From Deltaproteobacteria bacterium (GTDB lineage: Bacteria; Desulfobacterota; DSM-4660; Desulfatiglandales; Desulfatiglandaceae), in the NCBI GenBank assembly GCA_003646995.1, contig QMLZ01000026.1, forward strand, positions 1 through 21,932: a DNA stretch of 21,932 nt. Reading direction: 5' to 3'. Shown piece after piece: positions 6,663 through 12,942 of the stretch. Position 1 is the stretch's first letter. Each line of letters begins with the position of its first letter. Both the position numbers and the translations under genes were made by a program. The notes under the pieces were generated by a model. That model searched no databases. It saw only the letters and a program-made list of their open reading frames with translations, and was not told the origin of the DNA.

Positions 6663-8648
6663 TATACCCAACTCCTTCTTTACCCTTTCAAGCTCCTGGT
6701 GCTTTTCTTCCCACTCATAGAGCAACTTGTCAAGGTTCTCCTTGTTTTCCTTATATTCCTGGGCAAGGGCTGGGCCCTTTTGCGAATCCTTGAACACCTC
6801 GGGGTTGGAGAGCTGTTCCTCCAGCTGTGCCTGCCTATTCTCAAGGGCGGAGATTTGCTCCTCCAGTTCGTGGATGGTCAACTCAATGGGATTAAGGGCC
6901 TGTTGAATCTGCCTTCTTCTTTCGGCCCTTTCTCGCTTCAGATCCTTCTTGCTTTTTCTCCTAGGTTTTACTTCCTCCGGGGCCTGGCCGCTTACACGGC
7001 CTTGATCCTCCACAGGTTCGCTGCTCGTCTCTGCGGCGGCCTTTCGGGCCAGGTGATCGTAGTACTCGTCCAGGTTCCCAGGATATTCAATTATTGTGTG
7101 GCCGGAGACATCCCAAATCTTGGTGGCTAAGCGGTTGATAAACGAGGTGTTGTGGGAGACAAAGATCAATGTCCCATTATAACCTTGCAAGGACTCTATC
7201 AGGGTTTCTGATGAAACAATGTCCAGGTGATTGGTGGGTTCGTCCATGATCATGACGTTGCCGGGATTTACCAGGAGTTTTGCCAGGAGTACCCTCGCCC
7301 TTTCTCCTCCGGAAAGCACTCCCACGAGCTTTTCAACCTCGTTTCCGGAAAACAGGAAGGCCCCGCATACGTTTCTTATTTGCCCTATGCTCATGTCAGG
7401 TGCGGATTGGGCAACCTCTTCCAGCACGGTTTTGTCATTGCGTAGCATTTCCGAGTGGTGCTGTGCAAAGTAGGCTATCTTGACGCCGTGACCCATTCTT
7501 ATCTTGCCATAGTCCGGCTCCAGTTCTCCGGCCAGTAGCTTAAGAAGCGTTGTTTTGCCGCATCCGTTGGGGCCTATTACTGCGATCCTGTCACCCCTGA
7601 TCACAGAGAGATTCACCTCGGAGTATAGCGGCTCCGTTCCAAATCCCTTTGCCAGGTTTTCGAGGGTAAATACGATCCTGCCGCTTCGTTCAACAGGGGG
7701 AAATTTAAAATGGATGGTCTTTTGTTTCTTGAAGGTCTTGATGAGTTCCATCTTTTTGATGAGCTTTATCTTGCTCTGGGCCTGCCTGGCCTTTGAGGCC
7801 TTTGCCTTGAATCTTTCAACGAATCTCTGGGCCTCCTTTATCTTTTGCTCCTGGTTTTTTGCCTTTGCTTCAAGCACGCTCCTTTCTTCTTCCCTAGCTT
7901 TAATGTAAGCCGCGTAATTGCCGGCATATATGCGTACTCCTTCGGGCTCAAAGCCGATAGTGCGGTTGGTTTGCCTGTTCAAAAAATTGCTGTCGTGGGA
8001 AACAAGCACCAAGGCCCCTCTGAACGAGTAAAGGTAATCTTCAAGCCATTTGACCGATGGGACATCCAAGTGGTTGGTTGGCTCGTCCAAGAGCAGGAGA
8101 TCAGGCTTTTGGTACAGAAGCCTGGCAAGAAAGGCCCTCATCTTCCAGCCGCCACTCAGGGATGCCACGGGTCTTGAGAAGTCTCTCTGCTGAAACCCTA
8201 GGCCAAGAAGAATTTTTTCAGCCTCGTACCTGGGATAGGAAAGATCCAATTCCGCCAGGGCCTGATGGGCGTCGCCAAGGTCCTGGGTCAACCTCAGGGT
8301 CTGCTCTTGGGCAGTAGCCTTGTCCAAGAGATTTTCCAATTCCATAACCTTCAATTCCAATTCCCTTCGGCTCGGGACAGAATAAACCACGGACTCCAGG
8401 AGCTTGCCTTCGGATTCCTCGTCCACGTCCTGGGGCAGGTAGCCCACGCGAATGCCCTTTGCAAATACTATTTCGCCCGACTCCGGCTGAATTTCCCTGT
8501 TAAGTAGCCTCAGCAAGGTGGTCTTGCCCGAGCCGTTTGGCCCCACCAGGCCTATGCGGTCGCCTGTATCTATCTGGAAGCTAAGACCCTGGAAAAGGGT
8601 CCTGCCCGGGAATATCATGGCTATGTTTATGATGTTAACAATACTCAT
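6657..8648 (-). CDS. ABC-F family ATP-binding translation factor
   Basis: The 663-aa protein has two complete ABC ATPase domains and no transmembrane segment, which defines the ABC-F class. Walker A motifs are GPNGSGKTT (near 36-44) and GPNGCGKTT (near 358). The signatures are LSGGWKMR and LSGGERAR, each followed by a DEPTNHLD Walker B. Between the domains is a basic helical linker rich in Lys, Ala and Gln, the element that in characterised members reaches the ribosomal P-site tRNA. The C-terminal 110 residues are a charged coiled coil as in Uup/YheS-like proteins. By family knowledge it acts on stalled or initiating ribosomes. Antibiotic resistance is possible for some subfamilies but is not indicated here. 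I chose ATG 8648 because an AGGA site precedes it and homology-like sequence begins there. The longer open frame to 8876 has no ribosome site and an unlikely N-terminus. Confidence 0.92.
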   Translation of the reverse strand: MSIVNIINIAMIFPGRTLFQGLSFQIDTGDRIGLVGPNGSGKTTLLRLLNREIQPESGEIVFAKGIRVGYLPQDVDEESEGKLLESVVYSVPSRRELELKVMELENLLDKATAQEQTLRLTQDLGDAHQALAELDLSYPRYEAEKILLGLGFQQRDFSRPVASLSGGWKMRAFLARLLYQKPDLLLLDEPTNHLDVPSVKWLEDYLYSFRGALVLVSHDSNFLNRQTNRTIGFEPEGVRIYAGNYAAYIKAREEERSVLEAKAKNQEQKIKEAQRFVERFKAKASKARQAQSKIKLIKKMELIKTFKKQKTIHFKFPPVERSGRIVFTLENLAKGFGTEPLYSEVNLSVIRGDRIAVIGPNGCGKTTLLKLLAGELEPDYGKIRMGHGVKIAYFAQHHSEMLRNDKTVLEEVAQSAPDMSIGQIRNVCGAFLFSGNEVEKLVGVLSGGERARVLLAKLLVNPGNVMIMDEPTNHLDIVSSETLIESLQGYNGTLIFVSHNTSFINRLATKIWDVSGHTIIEYPGNLDEYYDHLARKAAAETSSEPVEDQGRVSGQAPEEVKPRRKSKKDLKRERAERRRQIQQALNPIELTIHELEEQISALENRQAQLEEQLSNPEVFKDSQKGPALAQEYKENKENLDKLLYEWEEKHQELERVKKELGIG

Positions 8649-8693
8649 GCCAATTCCTATTAAGCCCACGGCGCTATAACGGCACAGGAAATC

Positions 8694-8722
8694 TTTGTAC
8701 CGATATGCAGGCAAAAATGCAA
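8694..8722 (-). promoter_or_regulatory. candidate promoter of the ABC-F gene
   Basis: On the minus strand TTGCAT (8717-8722) and TACAAA (8694-8699) are 17 nt apart, each matching the sigma-70 consensus at four of six bases. It lies about 45 nt upstream of the chosen start codon. The evidence is weak and rests on hexamers only. Confidence 0.3.
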
Positions 8723-8750
8723 GGCACAGTGCAGCAAAGGGCAAACTTGC

Positions 8751-8779
8751 TTGTCGGGCCCTGTTGATCATGCTAGATT
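8751..8779 (+). promoter_or_regulatory. candidate promoter of the acyl-CoA ligase gene
   Basis: TTGTCG (8751-8756) and TAGATT (8774-8779) are separated by 17 nt. Transcription would begin near 8786. That leaves about 31 nt of leader before ATG 8818 and would leave almost none before the alternative ATG 8791. Confidence 0.4.
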
Positions 8780-8817
8780 GCGATTCATAAATGAAACGAA
8801 CTGTTGGGAGGCAGGCC

Positions 8818-10410
8818 ATGGAGGTGGTAAAGAAGACAATCGGGCATATTTTTTTGGAGCTTGCCGGCAGGTACAAGGAAAAGGAAGCCCTGTTTTACCA
8901 GGAAAACAGGATGCGGTACACCTACGGCGTCATGGCATGGGAAATAGAACGGGTGGGGCGAGCCCTCTTGGGCCTTGGAATAAAAAAGGGCGACAATGTC
9001 GCACTATGGGCCCCAAATCTTCCAGAGTGGATTATAGCCCAGCTTTCTTTGGCGGCCATAGGTTCAGTAATGGTGCCAATAAACCCAGCGAGCGAGCAGG
9101 AGGAGGTTCATCATATCCTAAGCCAAACTGGCGCAAGGGCCATTATCATGAGCAAAGGCCTGGATGGCGAGGAATATATTGACATAATTGCAGATGAGAA
9201 GACAAGGCTGGAAGCCTTGGAACACGTTATTGTCTTTGGAGACACATCCTTCCCCGAGACCATCCTGTGGTCTGAGCTTGGTTCCAGGACCAATACGGCT
9301 GGGACTGGAGAGTTTACGACGGCCCTGGAAGGAGTTCAACCTGAAGACCCTGCCGCGATCATGTACACTTCGGGTACAACAGGAAAACCCAAGGGGGTTG
9401 TGCTCGACCACCTCGGCCTTGTCAACAAGTCCCTGTGTGCGGCCGAAAGGCTGGGACTGGGTCCTGGCGATAAATCATGCCTGTTTTTTCCCCTTTATCA
9501 TATGTTTGGTAATACGTGTATTGCACTTACTACCTTATTAAAAGGCGGTAGCATAGTTATCCCTAGCAGTGAGTTTGATCCCTCATCAGTACTTCAAGCA
9601 ATAGCCAGCGAGGGATGCACTTCGGTTTATGGGTCGCCCAGCATGTTCTCTGCACTGATAGAAGATCCTTTATTCAAGAAAAAGGGCTGGGAAACCGTGA
9701 ACAAAGGGATTGTGGGAGGCGCTCCGTGTCCGAGCCAGCTAATGGACAAGCTGGTAAACGAAGTAGGCATTAATGGCCTTGTGGTTGGATACGGTATCAC
9801 CGAGGCCTCTTCCTGGATCACAATGACCTTTCCCGACGATCCGTTGGAGTTGCGGACCACTACAATAGGTACGGCTCTGCCCTGCAACGAGATCAAGATC
9901 ACTGACCCTGACACAGGGGATGAACTCGTGGCTGGGGAAAAGGGAGAGCTTTGCACTAAGGGTTTCCTGATGAAAGGCTATTATAAGATGCCTGCTGCAA
10001 CCGCTGCCTCAGTGGACAGAGAGGGGTGGTTTCATACCGGTGATTTGGCGACTAGGGATGGCAACGGCTATGTGCAGCTAAAGGGAAGGCTAAAGGAGGT
10101 TATCAGGAAGGACGGCGAGGAAATCCTTCCAGCAGAGATCGAAGAGCTCATCTATGGTTTACCCCAGGTGGCGGAGGCACAGGTGTTCGGCTTTACGGAT
10201 AAGAGGGGAAAGACTCGGATAGGGGCGTGCATTCGGTTGAACAAGGACGGGCGGCTGCAAGCATCAGAAGTCCATCAGGTGCTGGAGGCCGAGCTTGGCC
10301 CTGGGAAACTTCCAGAGTTCATAAAGATCGTCGAGCGATTCCCTGTAACGAGGTCTGGCAAGGTGCAAAAGTTCAAATTGGCCGAAATGGCTGCAAGAGA
10401 ATGGAAGTGA
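8818..10410 (+). CDS. AMP-binding acyl-CoA ligase (fatty-acid type)
   Basis: This 530-aa class I adenylate-forming enzyme activates a carboxylate with ATP and transfers it to CoA. The P-loop YTSGTTGKPKG is at 183-193, YGITE at 325-329, and the TGDL motif has its Asp at 409. The hinge region reads GRLKEVIRKDGEEILPAEIEE-like, and the catalytic Lys515 sits in SGKVQKF. The motif set fits medium- or long-chain fatty-acyl-CoA synthetases. Substrate cannot be set from sequence alone, and aromatic or dicarboxylic acids are possible. I prefer ATG 8818 over ATG 8791 because GGGAGG (8806-8811) stands 6 nt before it. The gene is monocistronic, diverges from ABC-F and converges on the CoA-binding gene with only 9 nt between stops. 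Confidence 0.92.
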   Translation: MEVVKKTIGHIFLELAGRYKEKEALFYQENRMRYTYGVMAWEIERVGRALLGLGIKKGDNVALWAPNLPEWIIAQLSLAAIGSVMVPINPASEQEEVHHILSQTGARAIIMSKGLDGEEYIDIIADEKTRLEALEHVIVFGDTSFPETILWSELGSRTNTAGTGEFTTALEGVQPEDPAAIMYTSGTTGKPKGVVLDHLGLVNKSLCAAERLGLGPGDKSCLFFPLYHMFGNTCIALTTLLKGGSIVIPSSEFDPSSVLQAIASEGCTSVYGSPSMFSALIEDPLFKKKGWETVNKGIVGGAPCPSQLMDKLVNEVGINGLVVGYGITEASSWITMTFPDDPLELRTTTIGTALPCNEIKITDPDTGDELVAGEKGELCTKGFLMKGYYKMPAATAASVDREGWFHTGDLATRDGNGYVQLKGRLKEVIRKDGEEILPAEIEELIYGLPQVAEAQVFGFTDKRGKTRIGACIRLNKDGRLQASEVHQVLEAELGPGKLPEFIKIVERFPVTRSGKVQKFKLAEMAAREWK

Positions 10411-10419
10411 CAAGAGCCC

Positions 10420-10887
10420 TTAAAGGGAGCCCGAAATCATCATGCGCTGGTGTTCCACCTTCACGCATTTGTTCATTATGACCTGGATACCGGCCTCCCT
10501 TGCCCTTCTCGCGGAGTCATTGTGGATCACGCCCAACTGCATCCAGATGATAGGGATGCCTTTTTCAATTGCCTGGTCAACTACTCGGGGGACCCTCTTT
10601 GGGTTCAGAAAAAGGTTTGCCATGTCTACCTCGAACGGAAGATCCAACAGAGACTTAAAGCAGGGCTGGCCAAGGATCTGCCTCTGTCCTGGATTGATAG
10701 GCACTATCTCATATCCCTGCTCCATGAGGTAGCGGGCGACCATGTTGCTGTCGCGGTTTTCTTTAGGCGAAAGCCCAACTATGGCAATTCTTTTAATTCT
10801 TTGTAATACCTCCAAAATTTCCCCTTGAGGCGGATTGTATTCGGGTATTTCGCACTGCGCTGTGTTTATATCTCTTGGCCCAAACAT
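10420..10887 (-). CDS. CoA-binding (YccU-like) Rossmann protein
   Basis: The 155-aa protein is a single CoA-binding domain as in YccU and the N-terminus of succinyl-CoA synthetase alpha / acetyl-CoA synthetase (ADP-forming). It shows the strand-loop IAIVGLSPKENRDSN, the segment YEIVPINPG, and a late IIWMQLGV. The biochemical role of such stand-alone proteins is not settled; binding of CoA or a CoA thioester is expected. It is the last gene of the purM-DUF523-tatA operon, starting 1 nt after the tatA stop with only a weak ribosome site. Expression probably depends on translation of tatA. A small CCCTT/AAGGG inverted repeat (10417-10427) covers its stop codon and the gap to the convergent acyl-CoA ligase. 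Confidence 0.85.
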   Translation of the reverse strand: MFGPRDINTAQCEIPEYNPPQGEILEVLQRIKRIAIVGLSPKENRDSNMVARYLMEQGYEIVPINPGQRQILGQPCFKSLLDLPFEVDMANLFLNPKRVPRVVDQAIEKGIPIIWMQLGVIHNDSARRAREAGIQVIMNKCVKVEHQRMMISGSL

Positions 10888-10888
10888 C

Positions 10889-11206
10889 TTACTTTACAAT
10901 ATCTTTGACCTTATCAACCTTCTTCTTGGCATCAATCACCTTTTTTACTCCCGGCACCTGCTCCAGTACCTTGTCCTTAACCTTTTGCTCAATCTTGGTG
11001 GTTGTCACCTCAGGTTCGGCGCCTTCGGAATGGGAAGAGGCCTTATTTTTCTCGGGTGTATCAGAACTTAATTCCTTTTTGACCTTTTTGAACTCGCGGA
11101 TGGCACCCCCTATGCCTTTTCCGATCTCCGGGAGACGCTTGGCACCAAATATGAGCAAAATGATCAGTGCGATTATAAATAATTCAGTAGGGCCGAGGCC
11201 AAACAT
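10889..11206 (-). CDS. tatA: Sec-independent translocase subunit TatA/TatB
   Basis: The 105-aa protein starts with a single membrane helix (about residues 7-21, LFIIALIILLIFG). An FGAKRLPEIGKGIGGAIREFK hinge and amphipathic helix follow, the hallmark of TatA. The tail is longer than in a minimal TatA, with an acidic/Ser stretch and then a Lys/Val-rich C-terminus (about 75-105), so a TatB role is possible. It forms the pore or receptor part of the twin-arginine pathway that exports folded proteins, typically redox enzymes, across the inner membrane. No tatC is in this window. The ATG at 11206 follows AAGGAG with a 6-nt spacer, and the gene begins 3 nt after the DUF523 stop, so it belongs to the purM operon. 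Confidence 0.93.
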   Translation of the reverse strand: MFGLGPTELFIIALIILLIFGAKRLPEIGKGIGGAIREFKKVKKELSSDTPEKNKASSHSEGAEPEVTTTKIEQKVKDKVLEQVPGVKKVIDAKKKVDKVKDIVK

Positions 11207-11209
11207 GAT

Positions 11210-11719
11210 TTACTCCTTTTTGTCTTTAGGATATGCGCTTGCCAGGATTTCCGTGAACTGTGTGACAGGAAAGGGGCTTTGAGGCCCTAGTTCCATCACT
11301 GAAATCCCTTGTTTTTCCAGTAAGTTTATTGTAACTCCCATCCCTCTTCCGCCTGGGCCCTCACAGTATGGCGTTTCATATCCACACGAGGGGCTCTTGT
11401 CTTTGCCGATGAAAACCCTTGCCCCTGTAACAAGGGCCAGCCTGAGAACCTCACGGGCCCCCCTCAAGAATTCTGCAGTAACATCACGGCCCGCCGCATT
11501 GATACACTTGGCCTTCCCAGCCAAAACATCAGGACCGTGACCGCCGATGATATTTACCGCCTCCCTGGGTGTCTCCAACCCTCCAAGCTGTTCCGGGCAA
11601 ACGGGAACAGGGCAGATGCGGGGCAAGAAATCCAAGAGCGCCTTGCAAAGGCTGTGGTTTCCATCGTATCGGCATCTGACGCCCAGGAGGCAGGCACTGA
11701 TCAGGACAGGAGGTGACAT
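11210..11719 (-). CDS. DUF523 family protein
   Basis: The product, 169 aa from ATG 11719, shows the DUF523 pattern. The N-terminus is LISACLLGVRCRYDG, followed by PVCPEQLGGL and GKDKSPSCG (Cys in SCGYE). Conserved Cys residues suggest metal or thiol chemistry, but no reaction is established for the family. The frame remains open to 11794. I prefer 11719 because family members begin just before the LxSACLLG strand and the upstream part overlaps purM. ATG 11734 is a second option with GAGGGAG abutting it. The gene starts 7 nt after the purM stop and ends 3 nt before tatA. Co-transcription with purM does not by itself indicate a purine role. Confidence 0.85.
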   Translation of the reverse strand: MSPPVLISACLLGVRCRYDGNHSLCKALLDFLPRICPVPVCPEQLGGLETPREAVNIIGGHGPDVLAGKAKCINAAGRDVTAEFLRGAREVLRLALVTGARVFIGKDKSPSCGYETPYCEGPGGRGMGVTINLLEKQGISVMELGPQSPFPVTQFTEILASAYPKDKKE

Positions 11720-11726
11720 TATAGGA

Positions 11727-12782
11727 TCAGGCATCTCCCTCGGTAAATTCAACAGCAGGCTCATCGTCTTCCCGGGGCTCGATCCAACCAACACAATATG
11801 CCGTCTCCCCCATTGCCTTCAACCGCAGCATTACCTCGGCGGTATCCTCTTCGCTGACTGCAATGATCAGACCCAGGCCGTTGTTGAACACTCTCATCAT
11901 CTCCGATTCGTCAATACCGCCCAGATTTTTTAACACGCTGAATATAGGAGGAGGTGTCCATGAGGCCTTGTTGATTATCGCCTTGCAGGGTTTAGGCAGC
12001 ATCCTGGGGATGTTTTCTACCAGTCCGCCGCCAGTTATGTGAGAAATTCCGTAAATGCGAAAATCCCGCCGAAGGTTTAACACCGGCCGGACATAGATAC
12101 GGGTGGGCTCCAAGAGCTCTTCACCCAGGTTGCGCCCAAGGTCCTGGACATAATCGGACACGGACATCTTTTTCTCCTGGAAAAAGATCCTTCGCACAAG
12201 GGAATACCCGTTGCTGTGGAGTCCACTGGAGGCGATACCTATGAGCTGTTGCCCCACTCGGATTTCCGATCCGTCTAGGAGTTCCTCGTTATCTGCAAGG
12301 CCGACCACGAAACCCGCCAGGTCGTATTCGCCCTCAGCGTAAAAGCCCGGCATCTCCGCGGTTTCTCCCCCTATAAGAGCGCACTTGGCTTCCATACAAC
12401 CCACGGAGATTCCCTTGATGATCTCCTGGGCCTTGTGAAGGTCAAGTTTGCCCATGGATAGATAGTCTAGGAAAAACAGTGGGCTAGCACCCTGAACTAC
12501 TATGTCGTTGACACACATGGCCACGAGGTCTATTCCCACGGTGTCATGCTTGTCCATCATAAAGGCCACTTTGAGCTTTGTTCCCACGCCGTCGGTCGAG
12601 CTCACCAAGACAGGATTACGGGTATGCTCAACGTTTAGGGAAAATAAGCCGGCAAATCCGCCTATGTCGGTTATCACGCCGCTGCGGTAAGTCTTGTTCA
12701 CAATGGGCCGGATTAGGTCTACCAGCTTGTTCCCGGCATCGATGTCAACACCGGCCTCAGCGTATCTGTTTTTCCGTGTCAT
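11727..12782 (-). CDS. purM: phosphoribosylformylglycinamidine cyclo-ligase (AIR synthetase)
   Basis: The 351-aa enzyme closes the imidazole ring of FGAM with ATP to form AIR, the fifth step of de novo purine synthesis, in the cytoplasm. The PurM superfamily signatures are present: VSSTDGVGTKLKVA near the N-terminus, DLVAMCVNDIVVQGASPLFFLDY, and GGETAEMPGFY. The C-terminal part has ITGGGLVENIPRMLP and a late VFNNGLG segment. Length is normal for the family. Two ATGs lie 6 nt apart (12788, 12782). The second has GAGG 8 nt upstream, while the first has it only 2 nt away, so I prefer 12782. A strong sigma-70-type promoter with an overlapping inverted repeat lies just upstream. It leads a four-gene operon and diverges from recG. 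Confidence 0.97.
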   Translation of the reverse strand: MTRKNRYAEAGVDIDAGNKLVDLIRPIVNKTYRSGVITDIGGFAGLFSLNVEHTRNPVLVSSTDGVGTKLKVAFMMDKHDTVGIDLVAMCVNDIVVQGASPLFFLDYLSMGKLDLHKAQEIIKGISVGCMEAKCALIGGETAEMPGFYAEGEYDLAGFVVGLADNEELLDGSEIRVGQQLIGIASSGLHSNGYSLVRRIFFQEKKMSVSDYVQDLGRNLGEELLEPTRIYVRPVLNLRRDFRIYGISHITGGGLVENIPRMLPKPCKAIINKASWTPPPIFSVLKNLGGIDESEMMRVFNNGLGLIIAVSEEDTAEVMLRLKAMGETAYCVGWIEPREDDEPAVEFTEGDA

Positions 12783-12811
12783 TGCCATGGCCTCAACTAT
12801 CCCTTGTTAAA

Positions 12812-12841
12812 ACTATAGCTTTGACAAAAATTCCTTGTCAA
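12812..12841 (-). promoter_or_regulatory. promoter of the purM operon
   Basis: On the minus strand TTGACA (12836-12841) and TATAGT (12812-12817) are 18 nt apart, an almost ideal sigma-70 promoter. The predicted start of transcription is near 12805, giving a short leader of about 23 nt. The -35 element lies in one arm of an inverted repeat. Confidence 0.7.
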
Positions 12842-12842
12842 A
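12820..12842. promoter_or_regulatory. perfect inverted repeat covering both -35 elements between purM and recG
   Basis: TTTGACAA (12820-12827) and TTGTCAAA (12835-12842) are perfect 8-bp arms with a 7-nt spacer. The right arm contains both the purM -35 on the minus strand and the recG -35 on the plus strand. The 23-bp symmetric site suits a dimeric regulator that would control both directions. Part of the symmetry follows from TTGACA-like hexamers facing each other, so it may be only a promoter by-product. Confidence 0.5.
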
Positions 12843-12864
12843 TCTTTTCTCCTAACTTTATAGA
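12835..12864 (+). promoter_or_regulatory. candidate promoter of recG
   Basis: TTGTCA (12835-12840) and TATAGA (12859-12864) are 18 nt apart on the plus strand. Transcription would start near 12871, giving a leader of about 70 nt that contains a hairpin. The -35 overlaps that of purM on the other strand by five bases. Confidence 0.5.
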
Positions 12865-12885
12865 TAATGTGCTGGTCGCATGCCC

Positions 12886-12906
12886 GGAACATAACCTTGA
12901 TGTTCC
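12886..12906 (+). other. hairpin in the recG leader
   Basis: GGAACAT (12886-12892) and ATGTTCC (12900-12906) form a perfect 7-bp stem with a 7-nt loop. It ends 36 nt before the recG start codon. In RNA it is a small stem without a U tract; in DNA it could be a protein-binding site. It does not match the LexA spacing I know from other phyla. Confidence 0.4.
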
Positions 12907-12942
12907 CAAGAAGGCGGCAGGCCAGCGGACTGGACTTAGCCC

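Noticed and set aside
8649..8876. 76-residue N-terminal extension of ABC-F with a hydrophobic stretch
   Set aside because: No ribosome site; it would overlap the acyl-CoA ligase gene and its promoter, and ABC-F proteins are soluble and begin where the chosen ATG is.
12886..12906. LexA/SOS box upstream of recG
   Set aside because: The GAAC...GTTC half-sites are 11 nt apart, which fits neither the Gram-positive (4-nt) nor the alphaproteobacterial direct-repeat form.
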